From: Robertmurraya korlensis
Lineage (GTDB): Bacteria > Bacillota > Bacilli > Bacillales > Cytobacillaceae
Length of the DNA: 64,000 bases
NCBI RefSeq assembly: GCF_023715225.1
Contig: NZ_JAMBNS010000012.1
Span: 62,001 to 126,000 of the forward strand
Direction: 5' to 3'
Shown here: positions 44,146 through 53,596 of the stretch, piece after piece
Layout of the letters: each line of letters starts with the position of its first letter
Position numbering within the stretch: the stretch's first letter is position 1
Position numbers and translations under genes: made by a program
Notes under the pieces: generated by a model
Told to the model about the DNA's origin: nothing
The model's input: the letters and a program-made list of their open reading frames with translations, nothing else
Database searches by the model: none

Positions 44146-45306
44146 TCACTCAAACTTTACTCGACTCATTCCGATTACTAAGAATAGGACGGCAAAACCG
44201 AATAACAAACCAATAGTGTCAATGATGTCTACTACTCCCCCACCATTAGTTAGTAGTTCGGTAAATCCACTCATGGCCCAAGTTTGCGGCAGAAACTGTG
44301 CTATTTTTTGCATAAATTCCGGTGTAATTTCTAATGGCCAATACACCCCGCTGATCATACAGGTGGCAACGACAACAACATTCCCGATGGCAGCCTGTTG
44401 CTCTACCGTCTTTACTAAGGTAGCAATGAGTAATCCCATTCCGACGACTGCTAACAATAATGCCACCATAAGTAATAGTACTGCCAGAGGGTCGCCCCAA
44501 TGAACTCCAAATAAATAATGAGTAGCCACAATCAAAATGCAGAACTGAATAAATCCTATGACAAAGAAAAACAACAGATATCCTACTGCTATCTCAAATC
44601 TAGATGCTGGGGCAATCAGCAAACGTGACCACACCCCACTACTCCTTGCCTCTAGAATCGTTCCTGTTACACTCATAATCATAATCATGACAAACATAAT
44701 TGAAAAACCTGGCGCTACCCTTGATGCTCCATTACTAGTCGCATTGGAATGTTTCTCTTCTACATTGATTTTATTTATTTGAAATGAAGTCTCACTAACG
44801 TTAGATTCTATTTTTTCATACATAACCGACCATTCATCCCCACTATATCGACTCCATTCGGAGGAAGCTGAAACCAGTAAGCGAAGTTTCATTAACTGGT
44901 TTCCGACTACCTCTTTTATTGGGTCACTTGAAGTAAATTCGGGTATTGTCAGGAATGTCATTTCAGGTTCCTTCTTTGTCTTAATCTCCTCTTCAAATCC
45001 ATGAGGAATAACAAGTGCTGCTGCAACTTTTTTTGACTCTAGTAAAAGGGTCATCTTACTCTCACTTACCGTCTCTATTGTAAAAAGTTGATTTGATTCT
45101 TTAAGTTGCTGTGTAAATTCCTTTGAAAGAGATGAATCGTCGTGATCAACAAGTAATACATTCGTTTTTTCTGAACTCTCCTCTGAAGAAAGACCGCCAA
45201 AAATAAACGTAAATAGAAGTGGCATCAAAAACATAACAACATAGCTTTGTTTCTTTTTTAATAATCTCTTTAACTCAACACCACAAATCGTTACAATCTT
45301 CCTCAC
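44146..45306 (-). CDS. lnrN: ABC-2 type permease, LnrN-like
   Basis: 386 residues: one N-terminal helix (QSYVVMFLMPLLFTFIFGGL), a roughly 170-residue extracytoplasmic loop, then five helices from about 195 (SIMFVMIMIMSVTGTILEAR onward). This is the ABC-2/YhgE topology of drug-efflux permeases. It is the last gene of a locus whose five-gene order and lengths match B. subtilis lnrJKLMN, the linearmycin-responsive exporter. It pairs with the preceding permease. Confidence 0.8.
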   Translation of the reverse strand: MRKIVTICGVELKRLLKKKQSYVVMFLMPLLFTFIFGGLSSEESSEKTNVLLVDHDDSSLSKEFTQQLKESNQLFTIETVSESKMTLLLESKKVAAALVIPHGFEEEIKTKKEPEMTFLTIPEFTSSDPIKEVVGNQLMKLRLLVSASSEWSRYSGDEWSVMYEKIESNVSETSFQINKINVEEKHSNATSNGASRVAPGFSIMFVMIMIMSVTGTILEARSSGVWSRLLIAPASRFEIAVGYLLFFFVIGFIQFCILIVATHYLFGVHWGDPLAVLLLMVALLLAVVGMGLLIATLVKTVEQQAAIGNVVVVATCMISGVYWPLEITPEFMQKIAQFLPQTWAMSGFTELLTNGGGVVDIIDTIGLLFGFAVLFLVIGMSRVKFE

Positions 45307-45319
45307 GAATCTCCCTCCT

Positions 45320-46519
45320 TTAGTTTGTTTTCAGCTTCCATGTTCCAAGGGCGAGGGTTATACATCCTAACGATAATAAAATTGAAATGGCTGGAAACAA
45401 TTCACTCCAAGTAGTCCCCGACATAATGTCTAAGAAGCTTGTTAAAGCCCATTTATTCGGAGTCAGACTAGCGATTGTTTTCAGTCCCTCTGGAAATAAA
45501 TAAATGGGAAGCATGGAACCTCCTAAAATAGCTAGAATTTGTATACCGATACTACTAATGACGTCGGTTGTTTTCTCCTCTTTCACAAACGCAGCGATCG
45601 TCATAGATAGTCCTGAAACGGCAAAGGAATAACAGAAACCAACCGTTATCACCTGGTAGAGGTTAGAGCCCCAATCCACTTTAAAAAAGGTGGAGGTTGC
45701 TCCAAAAAAGACCATAAATTGGATACAAGCAAACCATAACGTCCCTAAAAATTTCCCGAATAGAATCGATTCTTTCCCCGTGGGTGTCATCGATAAACGT
45801 TTGAGCGTTTCTGTTGTTCGTTCTTGTAAAAGAGATTTGGCCCCCAGTGTCATATTAAACATTACAAACATCACAGCCATCGCTGCCGCATAATACTGCA
45901 TCGATCCAACGTTTTTCTCACCAATAGATACTTGCTTTAGCTCCCCTCCAGTTATGGATTGAAGCTCTAGCTGAATTTCTGAGGCTACTTGCTGTATATT
46001 TATTTCATCGGTAGAGGCTGCAACTGAGGCACTTATGTCCTGCATTACTGTCCTCGTCGTTACTGCATGTATTTGAACCTGCTCACTATACGATTTCAGC
46101 ATAGATTCAATCAGAGTGGTTTTGGTTCTTTGATCCGGTTTTTCTAGTATGGTAACGTTCTTTAAGGCCCCTTGATTACTCCCACTGCTCCACTCTTCAG
46201 GAAAGGAGACTCCAACATCGACTTTTCCTTCGGTAAGTAGATCTTTTAGTTCTTCTTCACTTTTACTTTCTTTTATGGTCACGAAGGAAAAAGTTGGTAG
46301 TACATCCACCACAAAATTCTCTGCCAATTTATCGTCATCACTTATATAAATTCCTACTTTTGTTTCAGGGAATCCCCCTTCTCCACCCATTACCGAGTTT
46401 AAAGCAAACCCAAGTATAGCCGTTAATAAAAGTGGAGTTAACAGCATGGTGATAAATCCTTTTCTATCTTTTATTCGAATGGTAAAATCCTTCCAGGCAA
46501 TTAGAAGACTCTTTTTCAC
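45320..46519 (-). CDS. lnrM: ABC-2 type permease, LnrM-like
   Basis: 399 residues with the same 1+5 helix plan: KGFITMLLTPLLLTAILGFAL at the start, an extracytoplasmic loop (about 45-205), then five helices including YYAAAMAVMFVMFNMTLGAK. The segment LLQERTTETLKRLSMTPTGK is a typical ABC-2 coupling region. It lies 12 bases after the ATPase gene and 13 before the second permease, so it is part of a tight operon. Confidence 0.82.
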   Translation of the reverse strand: MKKSLLIAWKDFTIRIKDRKGFITMLLTPLLLTAILGFALNSVMGGEGGFPETKVGIYISDDDKLAENFVVDVLPTFSFVTIKESKSEEELKDLLTEGKVDVGVSFPEEWSSGSNQGALKNVTILEKPDQRTKTTLIESMLKSYSEQVQIHAVTTRTVMQDISASVAASTDEINIQQVASEIQLELQSITGGELKQVSIGEKNVGSMQYYAAAMAVMFVMFNMTLGAKSLLQERTTETLKRLSMTPTGKESILFGKFLGTLWFACIQFMVFFGATSTFFKVDWGSNLYQVITVGFCYSFAVSGLSMTIAAFVKEEKTTDVISSIGIQILAILGGSMLPIYLFPEGLKTIASLTPNKWALTSFLDIMSGTTWSELFPAISILLSLGCITLALGTWKLKTN

Positions 46520-46531
46520 TTTTCTCTCCTC

Positions 46532-47467
46532 CTAGTCCCTTAAAGATCTTCCTGTTAATGAAAGGAATAAGCTCTCTAAGTTAGGTTCATTCACTTCCAA
46601 TGACTGAACATCTACCTTTGCCTGTACAGCAAGTGTAATGATTTCACCTACTACCTTTTGATGGTTCGTAACAAATATTTCGATAGTAAGGTCCTCAGGG
46701 TGTGGAATGACCTTCCCTACTTCGTCGATCTCCTTTACTATGTTTAAGAATGACTCATCCAGTTGACTAACACTTATTTTTATGATCGTTCCCTCTGCTA
46801 CACGTTGAAACAAATCCTTCTTTGTTCCAAGGGCAATCATTTTCCCTTTATCAATGATTCCAATACGGTTGCATAGAAATTCAACCTCTTCCATGTAATG
46901 ACTGGTGTAAATAATGGTCATTCCATTTTTATTAAGTTCTTTTACTGTTTCTAAAATATGATTTCTCGATTGGGGGTCGATTCCGACCGTTGGTTCATCC
47001 ATAACTAAAAGTTCCGGTTTGTGCATAAGAGACGCACCAATATTCACTCTTCGCTTCATACCACCAGAAAAGGTTTCAATTTTCTCTTTTGCACGCTCAC
47101 CTAATCCCACATATTCCAATACCTCAGTAGCACGCTTTACTGCCTCATTCCGAGATAATCCATACATTTTCCCCCAGAACACTAAATTTTCTTTCGCTGA
47201 CAACGTGGGATACAAGGCAATTTCCTGCGGTACTACACCAATTTTCCTTTTGATGTCCAATGCATTCTTCTTTATTGATAAACCATCGACTTTTATTTCT
47301 CCCTGATCAGGGGTAATAATGCCTGAAATCATTCCTATTGTTGTTGATTTTCCCGCTCCATTTGGACCAAGTAGACCAAAGCTCTCTCCTTTTTGGACAT
47401 GAAAGGACACCCCACGGACAACCTTATTTTTATCATAGCTTTTCAGTACATTTTCTACTTGAAGCAT
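46532..47467 (-). CDS. lnrL: ABC transporter ATP-binding protein, LnrL-like
   Basis: 311 residues, the length of B. subtilis LnrL. Walker A GPNGAGKST, signature FSGGMKRRVNIG, Walker B LLVMDEPTVGID and the His-switch YTSHYMEEVE are intact. A C-terminal 80-residue domain follows. ATG 47467 lies 8 bases after GGAG; an upstream GTG is rejected. A terminator after the regulator gene separates it from the sensor pair, so it should have its own, regulator-activated promoter. Confidence 0.88.
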   Translation of the reverse strand: MLQVENVLKSYDKNKVVRGVSFHVQKGESFGLLGPNGAGKSTTIGMISGIITPDQGEIKVDGLSIKKNALDIKRKIGVVPQEIALYPTLSAKENLVFWGKMYGLSRNEAVKRATEVLEYVGLGERAKEKIETFSGGMKRRVNIGASLMHKPELLVMDEPTVGIDPQSRNHILETVKELNKNGMTIIYTSHYMEEVEFLCNRIGIIDKGKMIALGTKKDLFQRVAEGTIIKISVSQLDESFLNIVKEIDEVGKVIPHPEDLTIEIFVTNHQKVVGEIITLAVQAKVDVQSLEVNEPNLESLFLSLTGRSLRD

Positions 47468-47556
47468 GCATGTCACTCCTTCCCTTTACTAGCTATCCTT
47501 TATCTTAGCGATAAAGGGGAATCATTCCATGTAGCTCAAGATAGAAATTAGATCAT

Positions 47557-47582
47557 GAAAAAAAGACCTGTAAAAAGGTCTT
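47557..47582 (-). terminator. Terminator between regulator and ABC genes
   Basis: Stem AGACC / GGTCT with an A-rich loop and a run of seven T residues on the minus strand. Confidence 0.7.
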
Positions 47583-47615
47583 CGATTATACCCATATGCT
47601 AAAAGTCATGTGCAC

Positions 47616-48284
47616 TTATTTATGAAAGGTCGTAATTCCATATCTTACTGCAAATATTGCTGCCTGTGTTCGGTCCCTTACCCCTAATTTACTTATAATA
47701 TTAGAAACATGATTCTTTGCCGTACCTTCTGTGATAAAAAGCTTCTCAGCCATTTCCTTATTACTTAGTCCAAGACCGAGTTCACGCAACACCTCTAACT
47801 CTCGCTCGGTTAGCTCTTCTACTTCCTTAGGTGCCTCCGAGCAAGCTCCATATTCAAGCTCCTTTGTTTTCTTTAATTCTTTAAGCATTTGGGAAGTACT
47901 ATCAGGTGGCAACACAATCCCACCAGAGTACACGGTCTTTATAGCCTGAACGATGGTATCTGTAGGCATATCTTTTAACAAGTACCCACTCGCTCCCTCT
48001 TCAAGTGCATCAAATATAAGATCATGATCCTTAAACGTCGTTAACATAAGGACCTTTGTGCCCGTTGTATATTTTGTAATCAGTCCTGCTCCCTCTACCC
48101 CGTTTGTTCCTGGCATCCGAATATCCATAAGGACAATGTCAGGGCCAAGCTCCTTCACTTTTTCAAATGCGGCTGCACCATCGCCAGCAGTTCCTACTAC
48201 TTCAAGCTCCTCCCTAAGTCCGAGCAATGTTGATAGTCCGTCCCTAATAAGTGGCTGATCATCTACAACAATGACTTTTATCAT
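47616..48284 (-). CDS. lnrK: NarL/LuxR-type response regulator, LnrK-like
   Basis: 222 residues. The receiver domain has the acidic pair in VVDDQPL, the phospho-Asp in DIVLMDIRMPGTNG (about residue 54) and Lys in YLLKDMP. The LuxR helix-turn-helix is ELTERELEVLRELGLGLSNK then FITEGTAKNHVSNIISKLG. The start at ATG 48284 overlaps the kinase stop (ATGA). It should activate the adjacent efflux operon. Confidence 0.88.
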   Translation of the reverse strand: MIKVIVVDDQPLIRDGLSTLLGLREELEVVGTAGDGAAAFEKVKELGPDIVLMDIRMPGTNGVEGAGLITKYTTGTKVLMLTTFKDHDLIFDALEEGASGYLLKDMPTDTIVQAIKTVYSGGIVLPPDSTSQMLKELKKTKELEYGACSEAPKEVEELTERELEVLRELGLGLSNKEMAEKLFITEGTAKNHVSNIISKLGVRDRTQAAIFAVRYGITTFHK

Positions 48285-49474
48285 ACTTTTTTCCCCGCAG
48301 TCCATGTTCTTTCTAATAATGGGAATTGCACCTTTACGCAGAACCCTTCACCTTCATTACTTTCAAAGGTAACAGACCCACCATGCTCTTCAATGCGTTC
48401 CTTCATATTTATTAATCCAAATCCTTTGGAAATCAATCCTGTTCCCATCCCATTATCTATTATCACTAATAATATTTCTTCTTCCGAACAGTTCAGTTTG
48501 ATATGGCAAATAGTGGCACCTCCGTGGCGCTTAGCATTTGTGACTGATTCCTGGATGATACGGATAAGAGTTGGTTGAAGGGATATAGGAACGACAACAG
48601 GATCTCCAGAAACACTTAGCTTCGCTTCCAACTGAGTGGACTCACGGAAATCATTGAGCATCGTCCGTATCATTGGAATGAACCTATACTCCTCACCCTC
48701 ATCCTCATGAAGCGTCCGCACAGAAAATCGCAGCTCCTGTAAGGCCCCTCTTGCTAGATTGTCACAGGTCTTTAACGTATCTTCCGACTTTCTGGAATCT
48801 AACTTGAGTAGCTCACGAGCCAATTCCAATTGTACGATCAAGGCAGTCATTTTATGTCCCACCGTATCATGAATATCTCTTGCAATCCGGTTTCGTTCAC
48901 GTATAGTTGTTAAGCTTTCTACTTGTTCAGAATAGAGGCGTAGTTGCTGGTGAGCATCCGTCAACGCCACGTGCGACTCATTTAATTGTTTATACTGAGC
49001 ATCCATCGTTTCTTGAGCATCATATAATTTTCGAATTAAACTCCCTACCACTGCTCCAAAGCCAACAAACGAGCCACTTATCAAATTCTCGAAGATAGCC
49101 CAATCCCCCATGACTCTCGCACTGTAGACCATGACTATTCCCCAAGAGAGAAAAAACATAGCGAAACCCATCCACAATCGAATTTTACTCGATTCATGAA
49201 TCGCTAACGTAACGGCTACTATTCCGAATAATATTAAATACAATGTCATATGAGGAAAGAATATCCCAAACGAAAAGCTCAATAGCCCATCGAGTAATAT
49301 AAGATAAAACGAAATTCTCACATGTTTCTCCGATATGATGAGAAAATGATTACAAACGAAAACAATAACAGCAAAAATAACGTATCCTTTTAAGTAAAGG
49401 TTATCTTTAGGCACATCATTAAAGAAAACCATACCTAATAAAAAGAACATAATGACCCGGGTATAAATTAACAA
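48281..49474 (-). CDS. lnrJ: HisKA_3-type sensor histidine kinase, LnrJ-like
   Basis: 397 residues. Five to six N-terminal membrane helices with very short outer loops occupy the first 140 residues, followed by a coiled linker, the phosphorylation box RNRIARDIHDTVGHKMTALI and a HATPase domain (NAKRHGG, DNGMGTG, KGFGLINMKERIEEHGG). Short loops imply sensing within the membrane, consistent with a polyene-type, membrane-acting antibiotic as signal. TTG start after AGGGGTGAT. Confidence 0.87.
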   Translation of the reverse strand: MLIYTRVIMFFLLGMVFFNDVPKDNLYLKGYVIFAVIVFVCNHFLIISEKHVRISFYLILLDGLLSFSFGIFFPHMTLYLILFGIVAVTLAIHESSKIRLWMGFAMFFLSWGIVMVYSARVMGDWAIFENLISGSFVGFGAVVGSLIRKLYDAQETMDAQYKQLNESHVALTDAHQQLRLYSEQVESLTTIRERNRIARDIHDTVGHKMTALIVQLELARELLKLDSRKSEDTLKTCDNLARGALQELRFSVRTLHEDEGEEYRFIPMIRTMLNDFRESTQLEAKLSVSGDPVVVPISLQPTLIRIIQESVTNAKRHGGATICHIKLNCSEEEILLVIIDNGMGTGLISKGFGLINMKERIEEHGGSVTFESNEGEGFCVKVQFPLLERTWTAGKKV

Positions 49475-49546
49475 GTAATCACCCCTTTACTTGATCATCC
49501 TACCATTAAATTCTAGAAGCAATTCAAAAAAGCCTTCACATCTATA

Positions 49547-49588
49547 GAAAAAAACAGCACCAGGTTTTTGACCCCTGGCGCTGCTTTT
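49547..49588 (-). terminator. Terminator of the ribonucleotide reductase operon
   Basis: Stem AACAGCACCAGG against CCTGGCGCTGC(TT) with a 9-base loop and seven T residues on the minus strand. Confidence 0.88.
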
Positions 49589-50059
49589 TTATGCACTTCG
49601 TTGCCCTTTTATTCGCTCCATTAGGAGACGGACAAATTTCTCACATTTATACTGGTCCTGCTTTTGTGGGGTTAATTCAATCTTCATTGTAGCTGTTAAG
49701 ATAGTATGTACATAAAGCATGTCTCTAAATTCATCTACCGCCCCACAAAAATTAGGATAGAAGCGGTCACCTGTACCAACGACACCCGTAACAAGATGAC
49801 CTACATATTGACGTTCAAATTCGTGATACAGTGATCTCAATTCAGCCGGGATTTCTCCGTTCCCCCATGTGTATGTTCCAATAACGATAACATCATACTC
49901 ACTAATTGTTTGCAAGTCAAAATCCTCTATTTTAATCTTCGTCACTTTTACTGAATAAGACTGAAAATAGCTAAAAAGCAAGTTCATTAATTCTTCCGTA
50001 TTCCCTGTAATCGATGAATAAATAATAGCTACCTTTGTATTATAATTCGTCAAAGCCAT
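49589..50059 (-). CDS. Flavodoxin, ribonucleotide reductase partner
   Basis: 156 residues. The FMN phosphate loop is IIYSSITGNTEEL near residue 14, and flavin-stacking segments GTYTWGNGEIP (about 90-100) and GTGDRFYPNFCGAVDEF follow. Length and loops fit a true short-chain flavodoxin rather than NrdI. The ATG lies inside the last codons of the small-subunit gene (20-base overlap), so expression is coupled. Its likely task is electron supply for the reductase or its cofactor maintenance. Confidence 0.87.
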   Translation of the reverse strand: MALTNYNTKVAIIYSSITGNTEELMNLLFSYFQSYSVKVTKIKIEDFDLQTISEYDVIVIGTYTWGNGEIPAELRSLYHEFERQYVGHLVTGVVGTGDRFYPNFCGAVDEFRDMLYVHTILTATMKIELTPQKQDQYKCEKFVRLLMERIKGQRSA

Positions 50060-51086
50060 TGGACTGTGTCACCTTTGTATAGGTACGGGATTTCTGCTCA
50101 AAAAAGTCTGACTTGGTGTCATTGATCATTTCGTCACTAAACACTTGAATCCATGGCATCGAGTTGTCACGGTCACCATAAAGATGGTTCAGACCCAATT
50201 GGCGAAGTCTTTTATTGGCTAAATACTCCACATATTGTCCGAACTCTTCCAGGTCAATTCCGTTGATCTCTTTTAAAATTTCTCCTGCCCATTCCTTCTC
50301 AAGCTCCACCGCTTCTTTGATGCGATCGTATGCATATTGAATGTTTGCTGAGTTATTTAGTTCTGGATTTTCCGTTAACATTATGCGCACAAACTGAGAA
50401 ATAAAATACGCATGCTGCATCTCATCTCTTTGGATATAGCTAATCATCGTACTCGTCTTTAACATCTTTTGCTGACGAGCCAGATTATAGAAAAACGCAA
50501 AGCCCGCATAGAAATAGATGCCTTCTAAAATAATCGAGTTAATTCCTAGTTCATAAAGGTTTTGAGCAGATGGATGGGAACGGAACTTTTCATACGCATC
50601 CAGGATGAGCTGATTTCTCTTTTGTACGATAGGATCATCCTTTGCCTGATTGAAGCGTGCATTTTGTTCACTAACTGGAACCAAGGAACTTAATATATAG
50701 GAATACGATTCGTTATGAACGGCCTCCTGCTGAGCAATGACCGCAAAGATGGCCTTAAAACTAGAATCCGTCACATAATCGAGCACTTGACTCATCGTTG
50801 GTGTTTGAAGGCTATCAAGGGACGCAAGCTGCGTATTTACTCTTAGGAAGATATCCTTTTCGTGGGAGGATAAAGAATCCCACTGTTTAATATCATCTTG
50901 CATATTGATTTCTTGCGCCTTCCAAAAATTAGACAGCAAGGTTTGATACAGATCATACATTTGCGGGTAGGCGATATCATTCCAGTTTAATAGACCCGAA
51001 GATTGCCCGTTAATAATGCCTGTTGAACGATTGGGGAAAGTTGGGTTCAACAGCTTAATCTTGTTCAATGGTGCGTTGATTGACAT
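50040..51086 (-). CDS. nrdB: Class I ribonucleotide reductase small (beta) subunit
   Basis: 348 residues, all-helical ferritin-like. Di-metal ligands are visible in order: Asp in ASLDSLQTP, Glu and His in QQEAVHNESYSY, Glu in IILEGIYFY, Glu and His in QRDEMQHAYF. The radical Tyr is present four residues after the first His (HNESY), as in radical-bearing subunits. The C-terminus EQKSRTYTKVTQSNGFDEL would dock into the large subunit. ATG 51086, 8 bases after AAAGGAG. It follows the large-subunit gene closely. Confidence 0.92.
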   Translation of the reverse strand: MSINAPLNKIKLLNPTFPNRSTGIINGQSSGLLNWNDIAYPQMYDLYQTLLSNFWKAQEINMQDDIKQWDSLSSHEKDIFLRVNTQLASLDSLQTPTMSQVLDYVTDSSFKAIFAVIAQQEAVHNESYSYILSSLVPVSEQNARFNQAKDDPIVQKRNQLILDAYEKFRSHPSAQNLYELGINSIILEGIYFYAGFAFFYNLARQQKMLKTSTMISYIQRDEMQHAYFISQFVRIMLTENPELNNSANIQYAYDRIKEAVELEKEWAGEILKEINGIDLEEFGQYVEYLANKRLRQLGLNHLYGDRDNSMPWIQVFSDEMINDTKSDFFEQKSRTYTKVTQSNGFDEL

Positions 51087-51106
51087 TGTCACTTCTCCTT
51101 TCAGGC

Positions 51107-53392
51107 TTAGCTATGGCAAGCTTCACATTCTTCAATCTCTGACTGTGACGTACTTCTTACGTAATACGTTGTTTTTAACCCTTGCTTCCAAGCTTCTATG
51201 TGTAAATTTAGCAAGTCTTTTGCTTTAATATCATGTCTCACATACAAATTAAAACTGATAGACTGATCGATATGACGTTGACGGGCCGCGTTTTGGCGAA
51301 TACTCCACACTTGGTCTAGCTCATGCCTTGCTCTTCGGTAGTACGTGTATGTACGATGGTTCAAATCAGGTGCGGTAACCTTGAACTTAAAGTTCTTCTT
51401 TTCCTCCGCATATTCAACCGCGTACAACGGATCAATTCCATCTGTAGAGCCACCAATTTTTGCCGTAGAAGAATTCGGAGCAATCGCCATTAACCAGCCA
51501 TTACGAATACCGTTCGCTTGCACTTGTTCCTTTAGTTCACTCCAACGCTCTGACGTGTAATTTCTTCGCTCGAAATATTTACCAGAAGCCCATTCCGACG
51601 TGTCAAATTGGCTGAAGGACCCTTTTTCTTTAGCAAGCTCCATAGAAGCGCGAATCGTATAATAGGCAATATTTTCGTATAGTTCATCAGCAAATCGGAC
51701 CGCTTCCTCTGATTCCCAATGAATCGATTGTAAGGCCAACAAATGATGCCACCCGAACGTACCTAGACCGACCGCTCGATACTTTTGATTGGTTAATTCG
51801 GCTTGTCCGACCGGAATGGTATTTAAGTCAATCACATTGTCTAACATACGAACTTGAATGGTAATTAATCGTTGGAGTTCATTGGCACCATAAGCCTTTG
51901 CCAGATTGATAGATGATAGATTACATACAACAAATTCGCCTGGCTTTCTCACGATGACTAAGTTGCCATCTTCATCCTTGTATTCTTTTACAATGGTTGT
52001 AGAGGACATGTTTTGGGCAATTTCCGTACAAAGATTACTGCAGTAGATAGATGTCCTTCCTTCACTACGTTTGTTTGGATTTTGACGATTTACCTCGTCT
52101 CGATAGAACATATATGGCGTACCTGTTTCTAACTGCGCCACCATAATTCGCGCCATAATATCCATCGCACGGTAGGTTTTTCTTGGTAAAAGAGGCTGAT
52201 TCACGGCTTCTTCGTATTTTTCCGTAAAATACTTTCGATCTTTTTCATCGTAAAAATCTTCCAGGCCAAGCGGGTTGCCGTTCTCGTCCTTCCATCCCAT
52301 CAGCTGCTTCACTTGGTGTGGACAGAATGTATGCCATTCCCCAACACTTCTGCCGTTCTCATCTTTCTCTTGAAGCTTTTCCATAAATAAATCAGGGATG
52401 GTGACTCCTGTGAAAATATCATGCGCTTTTCTTCTCTCATCCCCGTTATTGGTCTTTAGTTCAAGGAAGCCATTCATCACGTCTTTGTGGAACACATCTA
52501 AATATATGGCAACGGCCCCTTGTCTTTGACCTAGTTGATCCACACTTACGGCTGTATCATTAATCAAGCGAATCCAAGGCACGACCCCAGAGGACATTCC
52601 TTTGAACCTCTTGATATCAGAACCTAGTGCACGAACCTTGCCGTAATATATTCCGATGCCACCGCCTTCTTTACTTAAGCGGGCAATATCCCAATTGTTC
52701 AAATATATGCCGTCAAGCGAATCATCCACTGTGTCAATAAAACAAGAGGACAACTGACCAAAGTTCTTCCCTGCATTTGATAGGGTCGGTGTGGCTACCG
52801 TCATATATAAATGACTAAGAGCCCAGTAAGCTTCTTTTACTAATTCTAGTCTTTTGGTTTTCGATTCGTACATCATTATGGTCATCGCAATGACCATGAA
52901 TCGTTCTTGAGGAAGCTCGTACACATTTCTGTCGTGATCTCTTGCTAAGTATCTGTCAGCAAAAAGGAATAGACCGATATAGTTAAACAACTTATCTTGT
53001 TCTGGATTGATTGTTGCTGCTAATTGTCGAATTTCTTCCTCTGTATACATTTGCAGCAGTTTAGGAGAGTAGATGCCTTTCTCTGTTAACGTTTCTAGCA
53101 AGTCGTAAAAGTCCCCATATGCATGTGATGAATCATAATTTCGATTTTGCGAAGCTTGTTTGTATAGTTCAGTTAAATAGATTCGTGCGGCAACAAAGGT
53201 CCAATCCGGCTGGTCCATCGCGATTTTATTTAAAGAATAAAATAAAGCTTGTTGGCTCACTTCTTTTTTTGCTGCCTCTAATTCATTTATCATTTTTGTC
53301 ATCTCAGTGGCGTCTAACTGATACGTTGAAGAACACTCTTCAATCGCTCGTAACACCGACTTATAATCTTCATGTACATCTACTACTGTCAT
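51107..53392 (-). CDS. nrdA: Class I ribonucleotide reductase large (alpha) subunit
   Basis: 761 residues, reducing ribonucleoside diphosphates. Active-site parts are all present: Cys in LSSCFIDT, Asn-Cys-Glu in CSNLCTEI, Cys in VVCNLSSIN, the radical-transfer Tyr pair in TTYYVRST and the shuttle cysteines in IEECEACHS at the C-terminus. I see no canonical N-terminal ATP-cone. The start is ATG 53392 after GGAGGGACGATC; the frame extends 29 codons into an intergenic repeat but without support. A cobalamin riboswitch upstream should shut this B12-independent enzyme off when B12 is plentiful. Confidence 0.92.
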   Translation of the reverse strand: MTVVDVHEDYKSVLRAIEECSSTYQLDATEMTKMINELEAAKKEVSQQALFYSLNKIAMDQPDWTFVAARIYLTELYKQASQNRNYDSSHAYGDFYDLLETLTEKGIYSPKLLQMYTEEEIRQLAATINPEQDKLFNYIGLFLFADRYLARDHDRNVYELPQERFMVIAMTIMMYESKTKRLELVKEAYWALSHLYMTVATPTLSNAGKNFGQLSSCFIDTVDDSLDGIYLNNWDIARLSKEGGGIGIYYGKVRALGSDIKRFKGMSSGVVPWIRLINDTAVSVDQLGQRQGAVAIYLDVFHKDVMNGFLELKTNNGDERRKAHDIFTGVTIPDLFMEKLQEKDENGRSVGEWHTFCPHQVKQLMGWKDENGNPLGLEDFYDEKDRKYFTEKYEEAVNQPLLPRKTYRAMDIMARIMVAQLETGTPYMFYRDEVNRQNPNKRSEGRTSIYCSNLCTEIAQNMSSTTIVKEYKDEDGNLVIVRKPGEFVVCNLSSINLAKAYGANELQRLITIQVRMLDNVIDLNTIPVGQAELTNQKYRAVGLGTFGWHHLLALQSIHWESEEAVRFADELYENIAYYTIRASMELAKEKGSFSQFDTSEWASGKYFERRNYTSERWSELKEQVQANGIRNGWLMAIAPNSSTAKIGGSTDGIDPLYAVEYAEEKKNFKFKVTAPDLNHRTYTYYRRARHELDQVWSIRQNAARQRHIDQSISFNLYVRHDIKAKDLLNLHIEAWKQGLKTTYYVRSTSQSEIEECEACHS

Positions 53393-53414
53393 GATCGTCC
53401 CTCCTGAAATTTCG

Positions 53415-53561
53415 AAAAGCGCAAGCGCCCGTTTTGCGACGTATGGACTGGAGCCCTCTGACTGAGATAAAGGAAACACGGAGAGCGCAAGCGATCCGAT
53501 GTTGACTTATCGTAGGGAAGAGAGCGAAGTACACTAGTCGCTGGGCGCTGGAGCTAGACAC
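53415..53561. repeat. GCGCAAGCGCCC...GGGCGCTGGAGCT dispersed repeat
   Basis: A 147-bp element with inverted ends (AGCGCAAGCGCCC and GGGCGCTGGAGCT) and an internal GAGCGCAAGCGAT. It resembles a short non-coding repeat that I recall from many Bacillaceae genomes. It sits between the riboswitch terminator and the nrdA ribosome site, so it is part of the nrdA leader. Confidence 0.75.
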
Positions 53562-53596
53562 TGTTCAAAGTTCAAAAACTTATACTTTCTTTTTCT

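Noticed and set aside
53370-53561. 63-residue open frame and a 29-codon extension of nrdA
   Set aside because: Both arise from the dispersed GCGCAAGC repeat; the GGAGGGACG site points to ATG 53392.
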